From the NCBI GenBank assembly GCA_037045055.1, contig JBAOHJ010000003.1, positions 248,001 through 312,000 of the forward strand: 64,000 nucleotides of DNA, given 5' to 3'. The position numbers and the translations under genes were made by a program. This DNA comes from Phosphoribacter sp037045055. Its GTDB lineage: Bacteria; Actinomycetota; Actinomycetes; Actinomycetales; Dermatophilaceae. This document shows positions 8,189 through 20,000 of the stretch, piece after piece. The notes beneath the pieces were generated by a model that was given only the letters and a program-made list of their open reading frames with translations, was not told the origin of the DNA and searched no databases. Within the stretch, counting starts at the first letter, position 1, and each line of letters starts with the position of its first letter.

Positions 8189-9034
8189 CTACAGCAGCAC
8201 CGTGGTGAACGACCCGACCTCGCGGTAGCCCAGGCCCAGGTAGGTGGCCCGGGCCGGGGTGTTGAAGTCGTTGACGTACAGGCAGGCCATCGCGGCGACG
8301 TCCCGCAGCACGGCCTCGGTGACCGCGGCGACCAGCGGCTTGGCCACCCCCTGCCCCCGCAGCCGGGGCGCGAGCCACACGCCCTGGATCTGCGCCGCGT
8401 CCACCCCGACCGACCCGATGTCGGCCTTGAAGAGGGTGGCCCGGTCCTCGACCCAGACGTAGGTGTGACCCGCGGCGACCAGCCCCGCGATGACGCAGCG
8501 GTAGGAGGCCGACGAGCCGACGTACGGCGGGTAGCCGATCTCGTCGGTGAACATCGCCGCCGCCGCGGGCAGCACCACGTCCACCTCGTCGGGTCGGGCG
8601 CGGCGGACCAGCGGGCTCACCGCGAGCCCGAGCTGCGAGGGGGCCACCTGCGTGGACATCAGCGGCTGGTGGCTGCGGACCGAGCGCGGCGGGCCCCACG
8701 AGGGGGCCAAGCGCTCCCACAGCCCCTGGACCTGCGCGCTGGGCCCGAACACCGACGCGCACTGGCGCCGCCACCGGCGCACCCGCTGGGCGACGGCGTC
8801 GAGGGCGTCGTCGTCGCACTCGACGGGCACGAGGTTGGCCGAGGCCCAGGCCAGCCCGACCAGGGCGCCGCGCCGGTGCACGCCCAGGACCGAGCCGGGC
8901 ATGCAGACCAGGGCGCCCTCCTGGATCCGGGCGGCCACGAAGACGTTGGCCGCCGGGTCGCGGGCGCACAACCGGAGCGCTTCGTCCCGGTCCTGCGGGG
9001 TCAGCGCCCGGACCGGCGGTTGGGTGCGCAGCAC
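8189..9034 (-). CDS. GNAT-family acetyltransferase with DUF4081 N-terminal domain
   Basis: A 281-residue protein with an N-terminal DUF4081-like domain and a C-terminal GNAT fold. The acetyl-CoA loop appears as LAPRLRGQGVAKPLV and the C-terminal strand as YLGLGYREVGSF. It corresponds to the acetyltransferase that sits next to ispG in mycobacteria (Rv2867c type). Substrate unknown. The start is uncertain: I chose a GTG at 9034 because the ispG stop lies 50 bases upstream, but it has no clear ribosome site and the true start could be downstream. Confidence 0.82.
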   Translation of the reverse strand: MLRTQPPVRALTPQDRDEALRLCARDPAANVFVAARIQEGALVCMPGSVLGVHRRGALVGLAWASANLVPVECDDDALDAVAQRVRRWRRQCASVFGPSAQVQGLWERLAPSWGPPRSVRSHQPLMSTQVAPSQLGLAVSPLVRRARPDEVDVVLPAAAAMFTDEIGYPPYVGSSASYRCVIAGLVAAGHTYVWVEDRATLFKADIGSVGVDAAQIQGVWLAPRLRGQGVAKPLVAAVTEAVLRDVAAMACLYVNDFNTPARATYLGLGYREVGSFTTVLL

Positions 9035-9084
9035 GGCATACAGACTGCCACGCGCGGCCTGCGGGCGCCGGGATGCCGCGTCGC

Positions 9085-10242
9085 TCAGCCCACGGTGACG
9101 ACCGGGGACGCCGCGTCGCCCTCGGTGGGCTCCGGCGCCTCGGCCGCGATGATCAGCGCCTGCTCGACGAGGGTCTCGACGATCTTGCTCTCCGGCACCG
9201 TGGCGATGACCTTGCCCTTGACGAAGATCTGCCCCTTGCCGTTGCCCGAGGCGACGCCGAGGTCGGCCTCGCGGGCCTCGCCCGGGCCGTTGACGACGCA
9301 CCCCATGACGGCCACCCGCAGCGGGACGGTCAGCCCGGCCAGCCCGGCGGTCACCTGCTCGGCCAGGGTGTAGACGTCGACCTGGGCGCGTCCGCAGGAC
9401 GGGCACGACACGATCTCGAGCTTGCGGGGGCGCAGGCCCAGCGACTGCAGGATCTGCGTGCCGACCTTGACCTCGGTGACCGGCGGCGCCGACAGCGACA
9501 CCCGGATGGTGTCCCCGATGCCCCGGGAGAGCAGCACCCCGAAGGCGACCGCCGACTTCACCGTGCCCTGCAGCTTCGGGCCAGCCTCGGTGACGCCCAG
9601 GTGCAGCGGCCAGTCGCCGCGCTGCGCCAGCAGCTCGTAGGCGCGGATCATCACCAGCGGGTCGTGGTGCTTGACCGAAATCTTGAACTCGTGGAAGTCG
9701 TGCTCCTCGAACAGGCTCGCCTCCCACACCGCCGACTCGACGAGCGCCTCCGGGGTGGCCTTGCCGTGCTTCGCCAGCAGCCGCTTGTCCAACGACCCGG
9801 CGTTGACGCCGATGCGGATCGACACCCCGGCGGCCTTGGCCGCCGCGGCGATGGCCCCGACCTGGTCGTCGAAGGCACGGATGTTGCCGGGGTTGACCCG
9901 CACCGCGGCACAGCCGGCGTCGATCGCGGCGAAGACGTACTTGGGCTGGAAGTGGATGTCCGCGATCACCGGGATCTGGCTGTGCCGGGCGATCTGCCCC
10001 AGCGCGTCGGCGTCGTCCTGGCTGGGGCAGGCCACCCGGACGATGTCGCAGCCGGCCGCGGTGAGCTCGGCGATCTGTTGCAGGGTGGCGTTGACGTCGG
10101 CGGTGAGGGTCGTGGTCATGGACTGGACCGACACCGGCGCCTCGCCGCCCACCTGCACCGACCCCACCCGGATGGCGCGCGAGGCCCGGCGAGGGGCGAG
10201 GGCCGACGGGGGGGCGGAGGGCATACCGAGCGAGACGGGCAT
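9085..10242 (-). CDS. ispG: 4-hydroxy-3-methylbut-2-enyl diphosphate synthase (flavodoxin)
   Basis: IspG/GcpE catalyses the penultimate step of the MEP isoprenoid pathway, reducing methylerythritol cyclodiphosphate to HMBPP with a 4Fe-4S cluster. The 385-residue product shows SVQSMTTT near the start and ADIHFQPKYVFAAI. Cluster cysteines lie in SCPSCGRAQVD and MGCVVNGPGEARE. The ATG at 10242 is preceded by GGAGG; a second ATG six codons later is possible. It lies downstream of rseP and dxr, so two MEP-pathway genes share one transcript. Confidence 0.97.
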   Translation of the reverse strand: MPVSLGMPSAPPSALAPRRASRAIRVGSVQVGGEAPVSVQSMTTTLTADVNATLQQIAELTAAGCDIVRVACPSQDDADALGQIARHSQIPVIADIHFQPKYVFAAIDAGCAAVRVNPGNIRAFDDQVGAIAAAAKAAGVSIRIGVNAGSLDKRLLAKHGKATPEALVESAVWEASLFEEHDFHEFKISVKHHDPLVMIRAYELLAQRGDWPLHLGVTEAGPKLQGTVKSAVAFGVLLSRGIGDTIRVSLSAPPVTEVKVGTQILQSLGLRPRKLEIVSCPSCGRAQVDVYTLAEQVTAGLAGLTVPLRVAVMGCVVNGPGEAREADLGVASGNGKGQIFVKGKVIATVPESKIVETLVEQALIIAAEAPEPTEGDAASPVVTVG

Positions 10243-10306
10243 GACCTCCAGTATGCCGCGCGAGGCGGGCGCCCCGACGCGCTCGGTGCCCCGAGGGCCC
10301 CGGCCG

Positions 10307-11653
10307 TCAGCCACCCAGTCGGACCGGTGTCACGAGGTCGGCGTAGACGAGCAGGACGGCCATGACGATGACGACCGTGGACACGGCATACGCGATGGGC
10401 AGGGCCTTGGCGACGTCGACGTACCCCGGGTCGGGACGCCCGAGCAGCCGGGCGCCGGCCCGCTTGAGGCCCTCCCAGATCGCGCCGACGGCGTGCCCGC
10501 CGTCCAAGGGCAACAGCGGCAGGAGGTTGAAGAAGAACAGCGCGAGGTTGAGCCCCACGACCAGGGAGACCAGCAGGAACGCCTTCGCGCCGACGGTCTC
10601 GGCGCCGAGCTGCCCGCCGGCGACCTCGCCGCCCAGGCGGCCGAGCCCCACGACCGACATGGGCCCGTTGGGGTCACGGTCGGCCTGACCGGTCACGGTC
10701 TGGACGATGCCGACCATCTTCTCGGGCACGGTGAGCAGGGCCGCGCCCGTGGCGCCGAGCATGTCGCCCATGACCCGGGGCACCTGGGTGAGCGGCTGGC
10801 GGACCTGACCCTGGGCGGGCGAGACCCCGAGGTAGCCCACCGACTCGGTGACCACCGATCCGTCCGGCGCGACTCGGGCCTTCCCGTCGGTGGTCACGGC
10901 ACGGGTCAACGCCGCGATCGACACCGGCAGCACGGTGCGCTGCCCGTCCCAGTCCACGGTGAACTCCAGGGTCGTGCCCCGGGCGGCCCGGACCGCCGAG
11001 AGGACGTCGGACCAGGTCGTCACCGGCGCCTGGCCCACGGCGACGATCCTGTCGCCGGCGCGCAGGCCGGCCAGCGCCGCGGGGGACGCCGGATCGCCCG
11101 GCAGGCAGTCCGGCTGGGGTTTGGCGGCCGTCGGCGCGGTCGAGGGCAGGCATTCGGCGACGGTGGAGATCGTCGGCACCACGGTGGGCACGCCGATCCC
11201 GCTGACCGCGACCCCGAGCAGGACGAAGGCCAGGACGAGGTTCATCGCCGGGCCACCAATCATCACGAGCAGCTTCTTGGGCACCGAGAGCTTGTAGAAC
11301 ACCCGGTGCTCGTCACCGGGCCCGATCTCGCGGTCGGACTCGGCTCTGGCCTGCTCGGCCAGGGCCGCGAAACGGCCCACCGGCGCCGTGTCGGAGGCGG
11401 TGAGGTCGGCGGGTCGTGGCGGATACATGCCGATCATCCGGACGTAGCCCCCGAGCGGGATCGCCTTGACGCCGTACTGGGTCTCGCCGATGGTCCGCGA
11501 CCAGATCGTCGGTCCGAACCCGATCATGTACTGCGAGCAGCGCACCCCGAAGCGTTTGGCGGGCAGCAGGTGACCGATCTCGTGCAGGGCGATGCTCACC
11601 GCGACACCCACCGCGACGGCGAGCACCCCGACGACGGACATCGCCACGGTCAT
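10307..11653 (-). CDS. rseP: Site-2 intramembrane zinc metalloprotease (RseP/Rip1 type)
   Basis: A 448-residue M50 protease that cuts membrane-bound anti-sigma factors and related substrates. The zinc motif HEIGH is in the first helix, a PDZ domain lies around residues 180-260, and the second active-site motif NLLPLLPLDGG is near the C-terminus. The ATG at 11653 has a strong AAGGGGAG site and overlaps the dxr stop as ATGA. Synteny equals that of mycobacterial rip1 between dxr and ispG. No anti-sigma gene is seen nearby. Confidence 0.94.
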   Translation of the reverse strand: MTVAMSVVGVLAVAVGVAVSIALHEIGHLLPAKRFGVRCSQYMIGFGPTIWSRTIGETQYGVKAIPLGGYVRMIGMYPPRPADLTASDTAPVGRFAALAEQARAESDREIGPGDEHRVFYKLSVPKKLLVMIGGPAMNLVLAFVLLGVAVSGIGVPTVVPTISTVAECLPSTAPTAAKPQPDCLPGDPASPAALAGLRAGDRIVAVGQAPVTTWSDVLSAVRAARGTTLEFTVDWDGQRTVLPVSIAALTRAVTTDGKARVAPDGSVVTESVGYLGVSPAQGQVRQPLTQVPRVMGDMLGATGAALLTVPEKMVGIVQTVTGQADRDPNGPMSVVGLGRLGGEVAGGQLGAETVGAKAFLLVSLVVGLNLALFFFNLLPLLPLDGGHAVGAIWEGLKRAGARLLGRPDPGYVDVAKALPIAYAVSTVVIVMAVLLVYADLVTPVRLGG

Positions 11654-12885
11654 CGCGAACTCCCCTTCGTCAGCCCGAGCACCCGTCGGGCCTGCTCGCG
11701 GGCCCACCGGTCGGCCCGCGACACTCCCTCAACGCCCAGGGCGACCAGATCACTCCCGGTCCAGCGGCATACCTGCTCGGCGTCCCCCTCGGCATGCCGG
11801 TCGACGACCCGCGCCACGGTGTCGACGATCTCGGTGAATCGGATCGCCCGGTCGTGGAAGGCGTCGACGCACACCTCGTTGGCCGCGTTGTACACCGCCG
11901 GGTAGGTGCCCGCAGCCCGCCCGCACCGGTAGGCCAGCGGCACCGCGGGGAAGGCCCGCTCGTCCAAGGGCAGGAAGTCCCATGTCGAGGGAGCGCTCCA
12001 GTCGCAGGGCTGGTCGACGTCGGGCAGCCGGTCGGGCCAGGACAGGCCCAGGGCAATGGGCACGAGCATCCGCGGCGGTCCGGCCTGGGCGATCGTCGAG
12101 CCGTCGTGGAACTCGACCATGGAGTGCACCTGCTGCTGCGGATGCACCACGACGTGGATCGCCTCGAACGGCACGTCGAACAGCAGGTGGGCCTCGATGA
12201 CCTCCAGGCCCTTGTTGACCAGCGTGGCGCTGTTGGTCGTGACCACCCGGCCCATGGCGAAGTTCGGATGGGCCAGCGCCTGCTCGGGAGTGACGTCTCG
12301 CAGGCGCTCACGCGGCATACCCCGGAAGGGACCGCCGCTGGCGGTGAGCACCAGTCGACGCACCTCGCCGGCCCGGCCGGAGCGCAGGCACTGGGCCAGC
12401 GCACTGTGCTCGGAGTCCACCGGTACGAGCTGCCCCGGCCGGGCCACGGCCTTGACCAGCGGCCCGCCGACGATGAGGGACTCCTTGTTGGCCAGCGCCA
12501 GGGTGGCCCCGGCGCGCAACGCGGCCAGGGTCGCGGTGAGCCCGATGGCGCCGGTGATGCCGTTGAGCACGACGTCGGCGGGCCGGCCCGCGAGCCGGTC
12601 GTTGGCGTCGGGCCCGACGAGAATTTCGGGGCGGTATGCCGCCACACCGGCCGCGGCGGCGGCGCTGGTCAGGGCCTGGCGGACCCGCTGGGCACTGGCC
12701 GAGGCGACCGCGACCGCGCCGACCCGGTGCGCGACGGCCTGCGCGGCCAGCAGGTCCAGCCGGCCCCCACCGCCACCCAGCCCGACCACCCGCACCGCCT
12801 CGGGGTGGCTTCGCACCACCTGCAGGGCCTGGGTGCCGATCGAGCCGGTGGACCCGAGGACGATCACCTCGCGAGTGCGGGTCAT
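11650..12885 (-). CDS. dxr: 1-deoxy-D-xylulose 5-phosphate reductoisomerase
   Basis: Dxr converts DXP to methylerythritol 4-phosphate with NADPH, the first committed MEP-pathway step. The 411-residue product opens with the nucleotide-binding motif VLGSTGSIGTQAL. It carries ALANKESLIVGG, the metal/substrate motifs VPVDSEHSA and TASGGPFRG, and HPNFAMG. The length is normal. It overlaps rseP by four bases and follows the DUF4352 gene by 22 bases. Confidence 0.97.
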   Translation of the reverse strand: MTRTREVIVLGSTGSIGTQALQVVRSHPEAVRVVGLGGGGGRLDLLAAQAVAHRVGAVAVASASAQRVRQALTSAAAAAGVAAYRPEILVGPDANDRLAGRPADVVLNGITGAIGLTATLAALRAGATLALANKESLIVGGPLVKAVARPGQLVPVDSEHSALAQCLRSGRAGEVRRLVLTASGGPFRGMPRERLRDVTPEQALAHPNFAMGRVVTTNSATLVNKGLEVIEAHLLFDVPFEAIHVVVHPQQQVHSMVEFHDGSTIAQAGPPRMLVPIALGLSWPDRLPDVDQPCDWSAPSTWDFLPLDERAFPAVPLAYRCGRAAGTYPAVYNAANEVCVDAFHDRAIRFTEIVDTVARVVDRHAEGDAEQVCRWTGSDLVALGVEGVSRADRWAREQARRVLGLTKGSSR

Positions 12886-12907
12886 GCGCGCACCGTCCGG
12901 GTCGCGG

Positions 12908-14050
12908 TCACACCGGGCTCAGGGTGATCTTCGCGCCGTCGGAGAGGAAGTCGGCGTGCAGCTCCAGAGCGGTCAGCGTCGCATCGGTGGCCACGTCGAA
13001 GATGATGGTGCGCTCGATGGTGGCCCCGGGCTGGATGGTGCCGGTGGCCGGGGGTTTGCCGCTGCTCTCGTAGATCTCGGCGACCGTGTCGGTGTCGAGC
13101 TCGCGGCCCTTGGAGTCGAAGCCGACCTGCATGAAGCTGGTGAAGTAGCCCGGCTGCGACCCGGTGTTGGTGATCGACAGGGCGACGAGGCAGAACTTGC
13201 CCTCGGCCTTCTTGGTGAGGATTTGTCCGGACCCCACCTGGGTCTTGGAGCAGTCCACCCCGGTGACCGTGAACCGCAGGGCGGCGTCCGTTGCGGTCTG
13301 CCCCGCGGCCGCAGGCGGCGCGGTGGGGGCGCTCGTCGTCGGAGCCGTCGGCTGGGTGGGTCTGGGCGCGGGCGCGGTGGCCGTCCTGGTCACCACCGGG
13401 GCCGGCCCGGCCGTGCCCTCCCCCGAGGTGAGGGCGCGGACCGCGGCGACCGCGACGGCCCCGAGACCGAGGAGCACGACGAGCACCACGACGACCCAGA
13501 TCCACGCCTTGGACCGACCGGGGGTGGGCGCCGACCCGCCCGACCCGGGTCCGTAGGGCGGGGTGGGGTAGCCCGGCTGTCCGGCGCCCGGGTAGCCCGG
13601 CTGGCCCGGGTAGCCCGGCTGGCCGGGGTAGCCCGGCTGACCCGGTTGCGGTGTCCCGGCATACGGCGGTTGACCCGGGTATGCCGGCTGGGCCGGGGAT
13701 GCCGGGTGGTCCGAGCCCGAGGGCGCCGGCGCCGCGATCACCTGGGTCGGGTCGGTGCCGATCTGCTGGGTGGCCTCGGTGCCGTAGGTCGGTGACAGCG
13801 GGTCCTGCATCGGGCTGGCGGCCAGGTCCGCCGAGCCCTCGACGCGGTCGGGCCAGGTCTGTCCCGGGGTGCTCGGTGCCGGGCCCGGCCCGCCGTCGCC
13901 GGACGCGGCATACGGCCCCGGCGGGATCGGTGCGGTGCCCGCGTCCGGTCCGGCGGGCGGCCAGCCCTGGGGCGGCGGCGGGGCCACCGGGTGCCACTGG
14001 TTGTCGTGACCGAGTACGTGGCCGTTGACGACGTCGCCTGGCTTGTACAT
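12908..14050 (-). CDS. DUF4352 membrane-anchored protein with proline-rich N-terminus
   Basis: A 380-residue protein. The N-terminus MYKPGDVVNGHVLG is followed by a long Pro/Gly/Gln/Tyr-rich disordered region with PGYPGQ repeats. One membrane helix (AWIWVVVVLVVLLGLG) follows, then a Thr/Pro-rich spacer and a C-terminal extracellular DUF4352-type beta domain (ALRFTVTGVDCSKTQVG to KITLSPV). This domain occurs in Gram-positive lipoproteins and surface proteins; its ligand is unknown. The ATG at 14050 removes a basic, unlikely N-terminal extension. It ends 22 bases before dxr, so it may be co-transcribed. Confidence 0.82.
   Translation of the reverse strand: MYKPGDVVNGHVLGHDNQWHPVAPPPPQGWPPAGPDAGTAPIPPGPYAASGDGGPGPAPSTPGQTWPDRVEGSADLAASPMQDPLSPTYGTEATQQIGTDPTQVIAAPAPSGSDHPASPAQPAYPGQPPYAGTPQPGQPGYPGQPGYPGQPGYPGAGQPGYPTPPYGPGSGGSAPTPGRSKAWIWVVVVLVVLLGLGAVAVAAVRALTSGEGTAGPAPVVTRTATAPAPRPTQPTAPTTSAPTAPPAAAGQTATDAALRFTVTGVDCSKTQVGSGQILTKKAEGKFCLVALSITNTGSQPGYFTSFMQVGFDSKGRELDTDTVAEIYESSGKPPATGTIQPGATIERTIIFDVATDATLTALELHADFLSDGAKITLSPV
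13590..13643. repeat. 18-bp tandem repeat encoding PGYPGQ
   Basis: Three copies of GGGTAGCCCGGCTGGCCC lie at 13590-13607, 13608-13625 and 13626-13643, with single changes in the last two. They encode successive PGYPGQ units of the DUF4352 protein on the minus strand. Degenerate relatives flank them on both sides. Confidence 0.9.
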
Positions 14051-14174
14051 GTCGATGGGTCCCCCTCGTCTGCGGCGCGCCGCCGCGTCGACGCCGCGAG
14101 CCTCGCGTCGCCGGGCCAACTCAACCATGGCCGCCGACCGTGCTCAACCACCGGTCGGACGCGTCCGGGCAGGG

Positions 14175-14513
14175 TCAGCGGTCGAGCACGGTGACGTGCA
14201 GGTCGGCCCGGTGCGTCTCGGTGTCGTGCAGCACGGCGAGGATCGCGGCGAAGCCGACCGGATCGGCGGCCCGAAGGACCCCCACCCGGTCCCAGACCAG
14301 CTCCAGCGGCCCGTCGTCGGGCAGGTCGCGCAGAGCGTCCAGTAGGGCGTCGAGATTGTGCCCGAACCACGTGGGCAGGCGCAGCGCCGCGGCGAACGCC
14401 GCGATGGAGGACCTGCTGTCGGCGCCGGCCGGCACGACATGCACCGCCCGCCCGCTGCGAGTGGCCTCGGCGACCACCGAGCGCAGGCTGGTGCCCGGCC
14501 CGAGGCGCCTCAT
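14175..14513 (-). CDS. Barstar-family ribonuclease inhibitor
   Basis: A 112-residue protein with the barstar core FGHNLDALLDALRDLPDDG and the typical alternating helix/strand pattern ending HVTVLDR. Barstars bind and block barnase-type guanyl ribonucleases in the cytoplasm. The ATG at 14513 overlaps the stop of the upstream ribonuclease gene as ATGA, so toxin and inhibitor are translationally coupled. The partner being the adjacent RNase is inferred from context and is very likely. Confidence 0.9.
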   Translation of the reverse strand: MRRLGPGTSLRSVVAEATRSGRAVHVVPAGADSRSSIAAFAAALRLPTWFGHNLDALLDALRDLPDDGPLELVWDRVGVLRAADPVGFAAILAVLHDTETHRADLHVTVLDR

Positions 14514-14968
14514 CGCCCCTCCCGGACCCGTCGGAAGCTCGCGTAGTGGTCGTCGGTGTAGTAGACGTCGCCGTCACCGCCGACGACGACCCGGCGTGGC
14601 CCGCGGTCGGTGTCCCCCGGTGTGCTCACGGTGTACTCCCGGTAGTAGCCCGCGGGTCTGCTCGGCAAGAGCCTCTCGCGGTTGCCGAACGGTTGGTCGT
14701 CGCTGCGGGGATAGGGGTACGGCCCGCCGCGACGCACCAGGGCGAGGGTCTGACGGGCTTGCGTGGGCAGCGCCGACTCGTCCACCCAGGGCAGCCCGCT
14801 GACCGGGTCCGTGGCGGCGGGCACACTGGCGGACACCGGCGCGGACGGCGGCAGGGTCCTCGTCCGGTCACTGCGACCGACCAGGTATGCCGCGAGCAGC
14901 ACGACCGCGACGGCCAGGACCACGGCCAGGCCCGTGGCGGGTCGCCCTCGCCACCCCGACCTCGACAC
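14510..14968 (-). CDS. Extracellular guanyl-specific ribonuclease (barnase/RNase Sa type)
   Basis: A 152-residue protein with a basic N-terminus, one hydrophobic export or anchor segment (about 13-31) and a C-terminal guanyl-specific RNase domain. Residues line up with RNase Sa: E111 (REYTVSTPG), R122 and R126 (DRGPRRVVV), and H141 (TDDHYASF). Spacing E-R-R (11 and 15) equals RNase Sa, and the His is one residue closer. All catalytic residues are present, so it should be active. GTG start at 14968, 11 bases after the prpE stop; it overlaps barstar downstream. Confidence 0.9.
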   Translation of the reverse strand: MSRSGWRGRPATGLAVVLAVAVVLLAAYLVGRSDRTRTLPPSAPVSASVPAATDPVSGLPWVDESALPTQARQTLALVRRGGPYPYPRSDDQPFGNRERLLPSRPAGYYREYTVSTPGDTDRGPRRVVVGGDGDVYYTDDHYASFRRVREGR

Positions 14969-14979
14969 CCGCGACCGAC

Positions 14980-16887
<1,908 letters not shown>

Positions 16888-17007
16888 AAGGGCACAGACT
16901 GCCAAGGTATGCCGCCGGGCGCCACCCATCCCCTCGGCGCTGCGCCGGGGCCACTCCCGCCCGCGCCGAACGGTCCCCGGGCAGCGTGGCGCTGCGCAAG
17001 GCGCTCC

Positions 17008-20000
17008 TCAGCGGCCGGCGATCTCGACCGACGCGAAGTTCCACCGGTGGGTCGTCGGAGACTCGTCCCACAGCCGGACCGCCTCCCCGCTGGCGGACGT
17101 GGTCCCTTGAAGCCGCTGTACCCAGAACGTCGCCGGAGCTGAGGCGAGGTACTCGGTGACGAGATCCTGGCCACTGGCCGGCACGATGTGGATCGCGCCG
17201 TCCCAGTCACTGCCGACCCCCCACACCATTGACCCGCTCCCCGTGCTGACCACGGTGGTTTGCGGGTGGCTACCCGCGCCACCGGCCCCGGAGACAGCAC
17301 CCAAGCGAGCGTCTTTGAACGCGGCGGTGGTGATCAAGGCCTGATAGGGAGATGCGGACAACTCCGCTCTCACCGTCACTCTGCTCAATGGCGCCGATGC
17401 GACTGCCGTCCAGATTTCGGCCGTGCCGTACTGGGTGTTCTCCCGGCGCTGGAGTTGCCAGGCCAGTCCTCCACCCGAGACGGTTCGCACGGCCTGTGTC
17501 CCCAAAGGGCCGTCCGCGGCGACGAAGGCCACGAGCAGCTCGTCCGAGCCACTTGTGGTCAACGGCGCGGTTTGGACCGCCCACCGCGCCCAGCCAGGTT
17601 GCGAGTTCACCAAGGTGTCCAGGACTGGGGTACCTAGGGTTGACGGCGCGATCGATGCCGAGACGGGCTGCGAGGGAGCAGATGGGTTGCCGGCCGAGTC
17701 CCAGGCGATCACGGCATAGGAATAGGTGGATCCCTGGGCGACGTCAGCGTCGACGAAGACAGAATCGGTAATCCTTCCCCATTCAACTCCATCGCGCTGC
17801 ACGGTGTAACTCGTCACGCCCACGTCGTCCGTGCTCGGCCGCCAGGTGAGCAAAACTGCCGGTCCACTAATCACCTTTGCGGTGAGTTCCACCGGCTGGG
17901 AGGGGGGCGTCCCATCGACCGGATCAGGCGTGGTGAACGTCTGGTCGGCAGAGTAGGCGACGTTTCCCGACCCGTCCCTCGAAACCGCGCGGAAATGATA
18001 GGTCGCCGACGCATCCAGCCCGGAGATGACGACGGTATGCGTGGACGACAGTGTCGTGTTCCTGGCTGTGGCCATGCCATAACTGGAGCTCGAGCCATAT
18101 TCGACTTGGGAGTCGGCGGGTTCGTCGGTCGACCAGGTCACCGTTGCGCCGTTCTGCCCCACCGACCCGAGTTGAAGGTTCGTCACGGTTGGTGGTGAGG
18201 TATCCGAAACGGGATCGATCTGGCTCGGAGTAGCGGTGACTATCACGTGGTCGAAGGAGTGGGTGGCCAGGTAGGTGTTCACGTGGCTGGTCATCGCCAA
18301 GCCCACGAAGGGGCTGGACCCCAGCGGGACGCTCGTGCGAGCGAACTCAGTCCACGCCGTCCCGTCGGCGGATCGCGAGGCGACGACGAGGTCGCCGCTG
18401 CGCACCAGCCTCAGCCAGACCCCGGCAGCCGCGTCCCCGCCAAAGACATAGTCACTCCAACCCCCGGCCCTCGTCCGGAAGGTCTGCGCGACGCCGTGCC
18501 TCGCCGTCAGGGACGCCGTGACGTGCGCTGCCCCCGGCGAAAGGTCCGCGCGGATCATGACCCCGCCCACGGCCCATTCATCGCTGTTCTCCACACTCGC
18601 CACGCGAGCCACGATCTGCCCGTCTCCGATCATCGGCTGGTAGACGAAGCGGAAGGAGTCGACGTTGTCCCAGATATCGACTCCACTTCCCTGCAGTGTG
18701 AAGGAGCCATTCGTGTAGGACGCGCTTCCTGGCACCCCGACGGGGCCGAGGTCCGACGACTGCCACGGCAACGGCAATCCGGTCGGCGGCGTCGACGACG
18801 CGCCGACTACGATCGTTGCCGCCACGCTGGTCGCGGTGGCACCTTGGCTGTCGGTCGCCGTGGCCCAGACGGTGTAGGTGCCTGCCGCCGCTGGCGTCCA
18901 CGTGACCGCGTACGGCGCCGAACTGTCGGCGCCCACCATGGTCGAATCCACGTAGAAGGTGACCCTTGCCACGGATCCGTCGGAATCTCCAGCCGACGCG
19001 GCCAGGCTCACGCTCTGCCCGACCGCGGCCGTAGTCCCGGTCGCCGGTGTCGTGAGCGTTACCGTGGGAAGGGCGTTCGCTCCCCCGGGTCCCGATCCGC
19101 TGACGCGGACGTCGCCTGGGCTATCACGACGGACGCGCAGGACGCCTGAGGCCTGGTCGTACGTCCAACCCTCCTGGGTGAGGTCCGTGCGCTGCTGCAG
19201 GGCGACTCCCCTGACGGTCACCTGCGCCGGCTGGAAGGCCAGACGCATGGATTCAGTGCCAGGTCCCGGCTTGGTGCTGTACGTCAGGTCTGCCGTGCCA
19301 TAGGCGATTGAAACGACCTGACTGGTGGACCCGGTGAGATGGGTTTCCCCTGCGGGTGACCACTCGGGCACTGCGCGAAGAGCGGTCATGAAGTGGCGGA
19401 TATAGTCGCCGTAGCCATCAGTGAACCATTGGTTGTTGACGGTGGGGCCATCGATGACGACACCGTCGGAACGCGCCATGTACGTGGCCCAGTTCAAGGA
19501 ATAGTAGGCCCTGTCCTTCGCAACGAGATCGCCCGTCTTGGCATACAGCAGCGCGTTCACCGAGGCATAGCGAGAAGTGTGACTTCCCATCACATGGGGA
19601 AATGCCATCTGTTCGCGGATGACCTCAGCTCCGTAGGCAGTCTCTCCGAAGGTCCGTTCGACCCAGGCGACAATGCCCCGAACGTGGCTCTCCCAATTGG
19701 GGTCGGTCTCGGAATGGTCAAGAAGGTAGCGCGCCGTCATCAGGGCGTTCATCTGTGTGACGTTCGACAGGTCACCCTGGACTGGGACGTCCTCGAAGTA
19801 ATTCGCCCAGACGTTGTTGGTCATTGGATACATCATGAGCCATGACCAGGCCATCGTCCTGGCGCGCTGGTATGCCGCGGTGTCACCGAGGCCGTTGATC
19901 AACAGAGCGTCGAACAACCGAATGGGATCGATGACATTGGCACAGTAGTCCTCGCGGACCGCTCCGGTCGCCGCCTGCACTCGGAAGGGCCAGGGGGACT

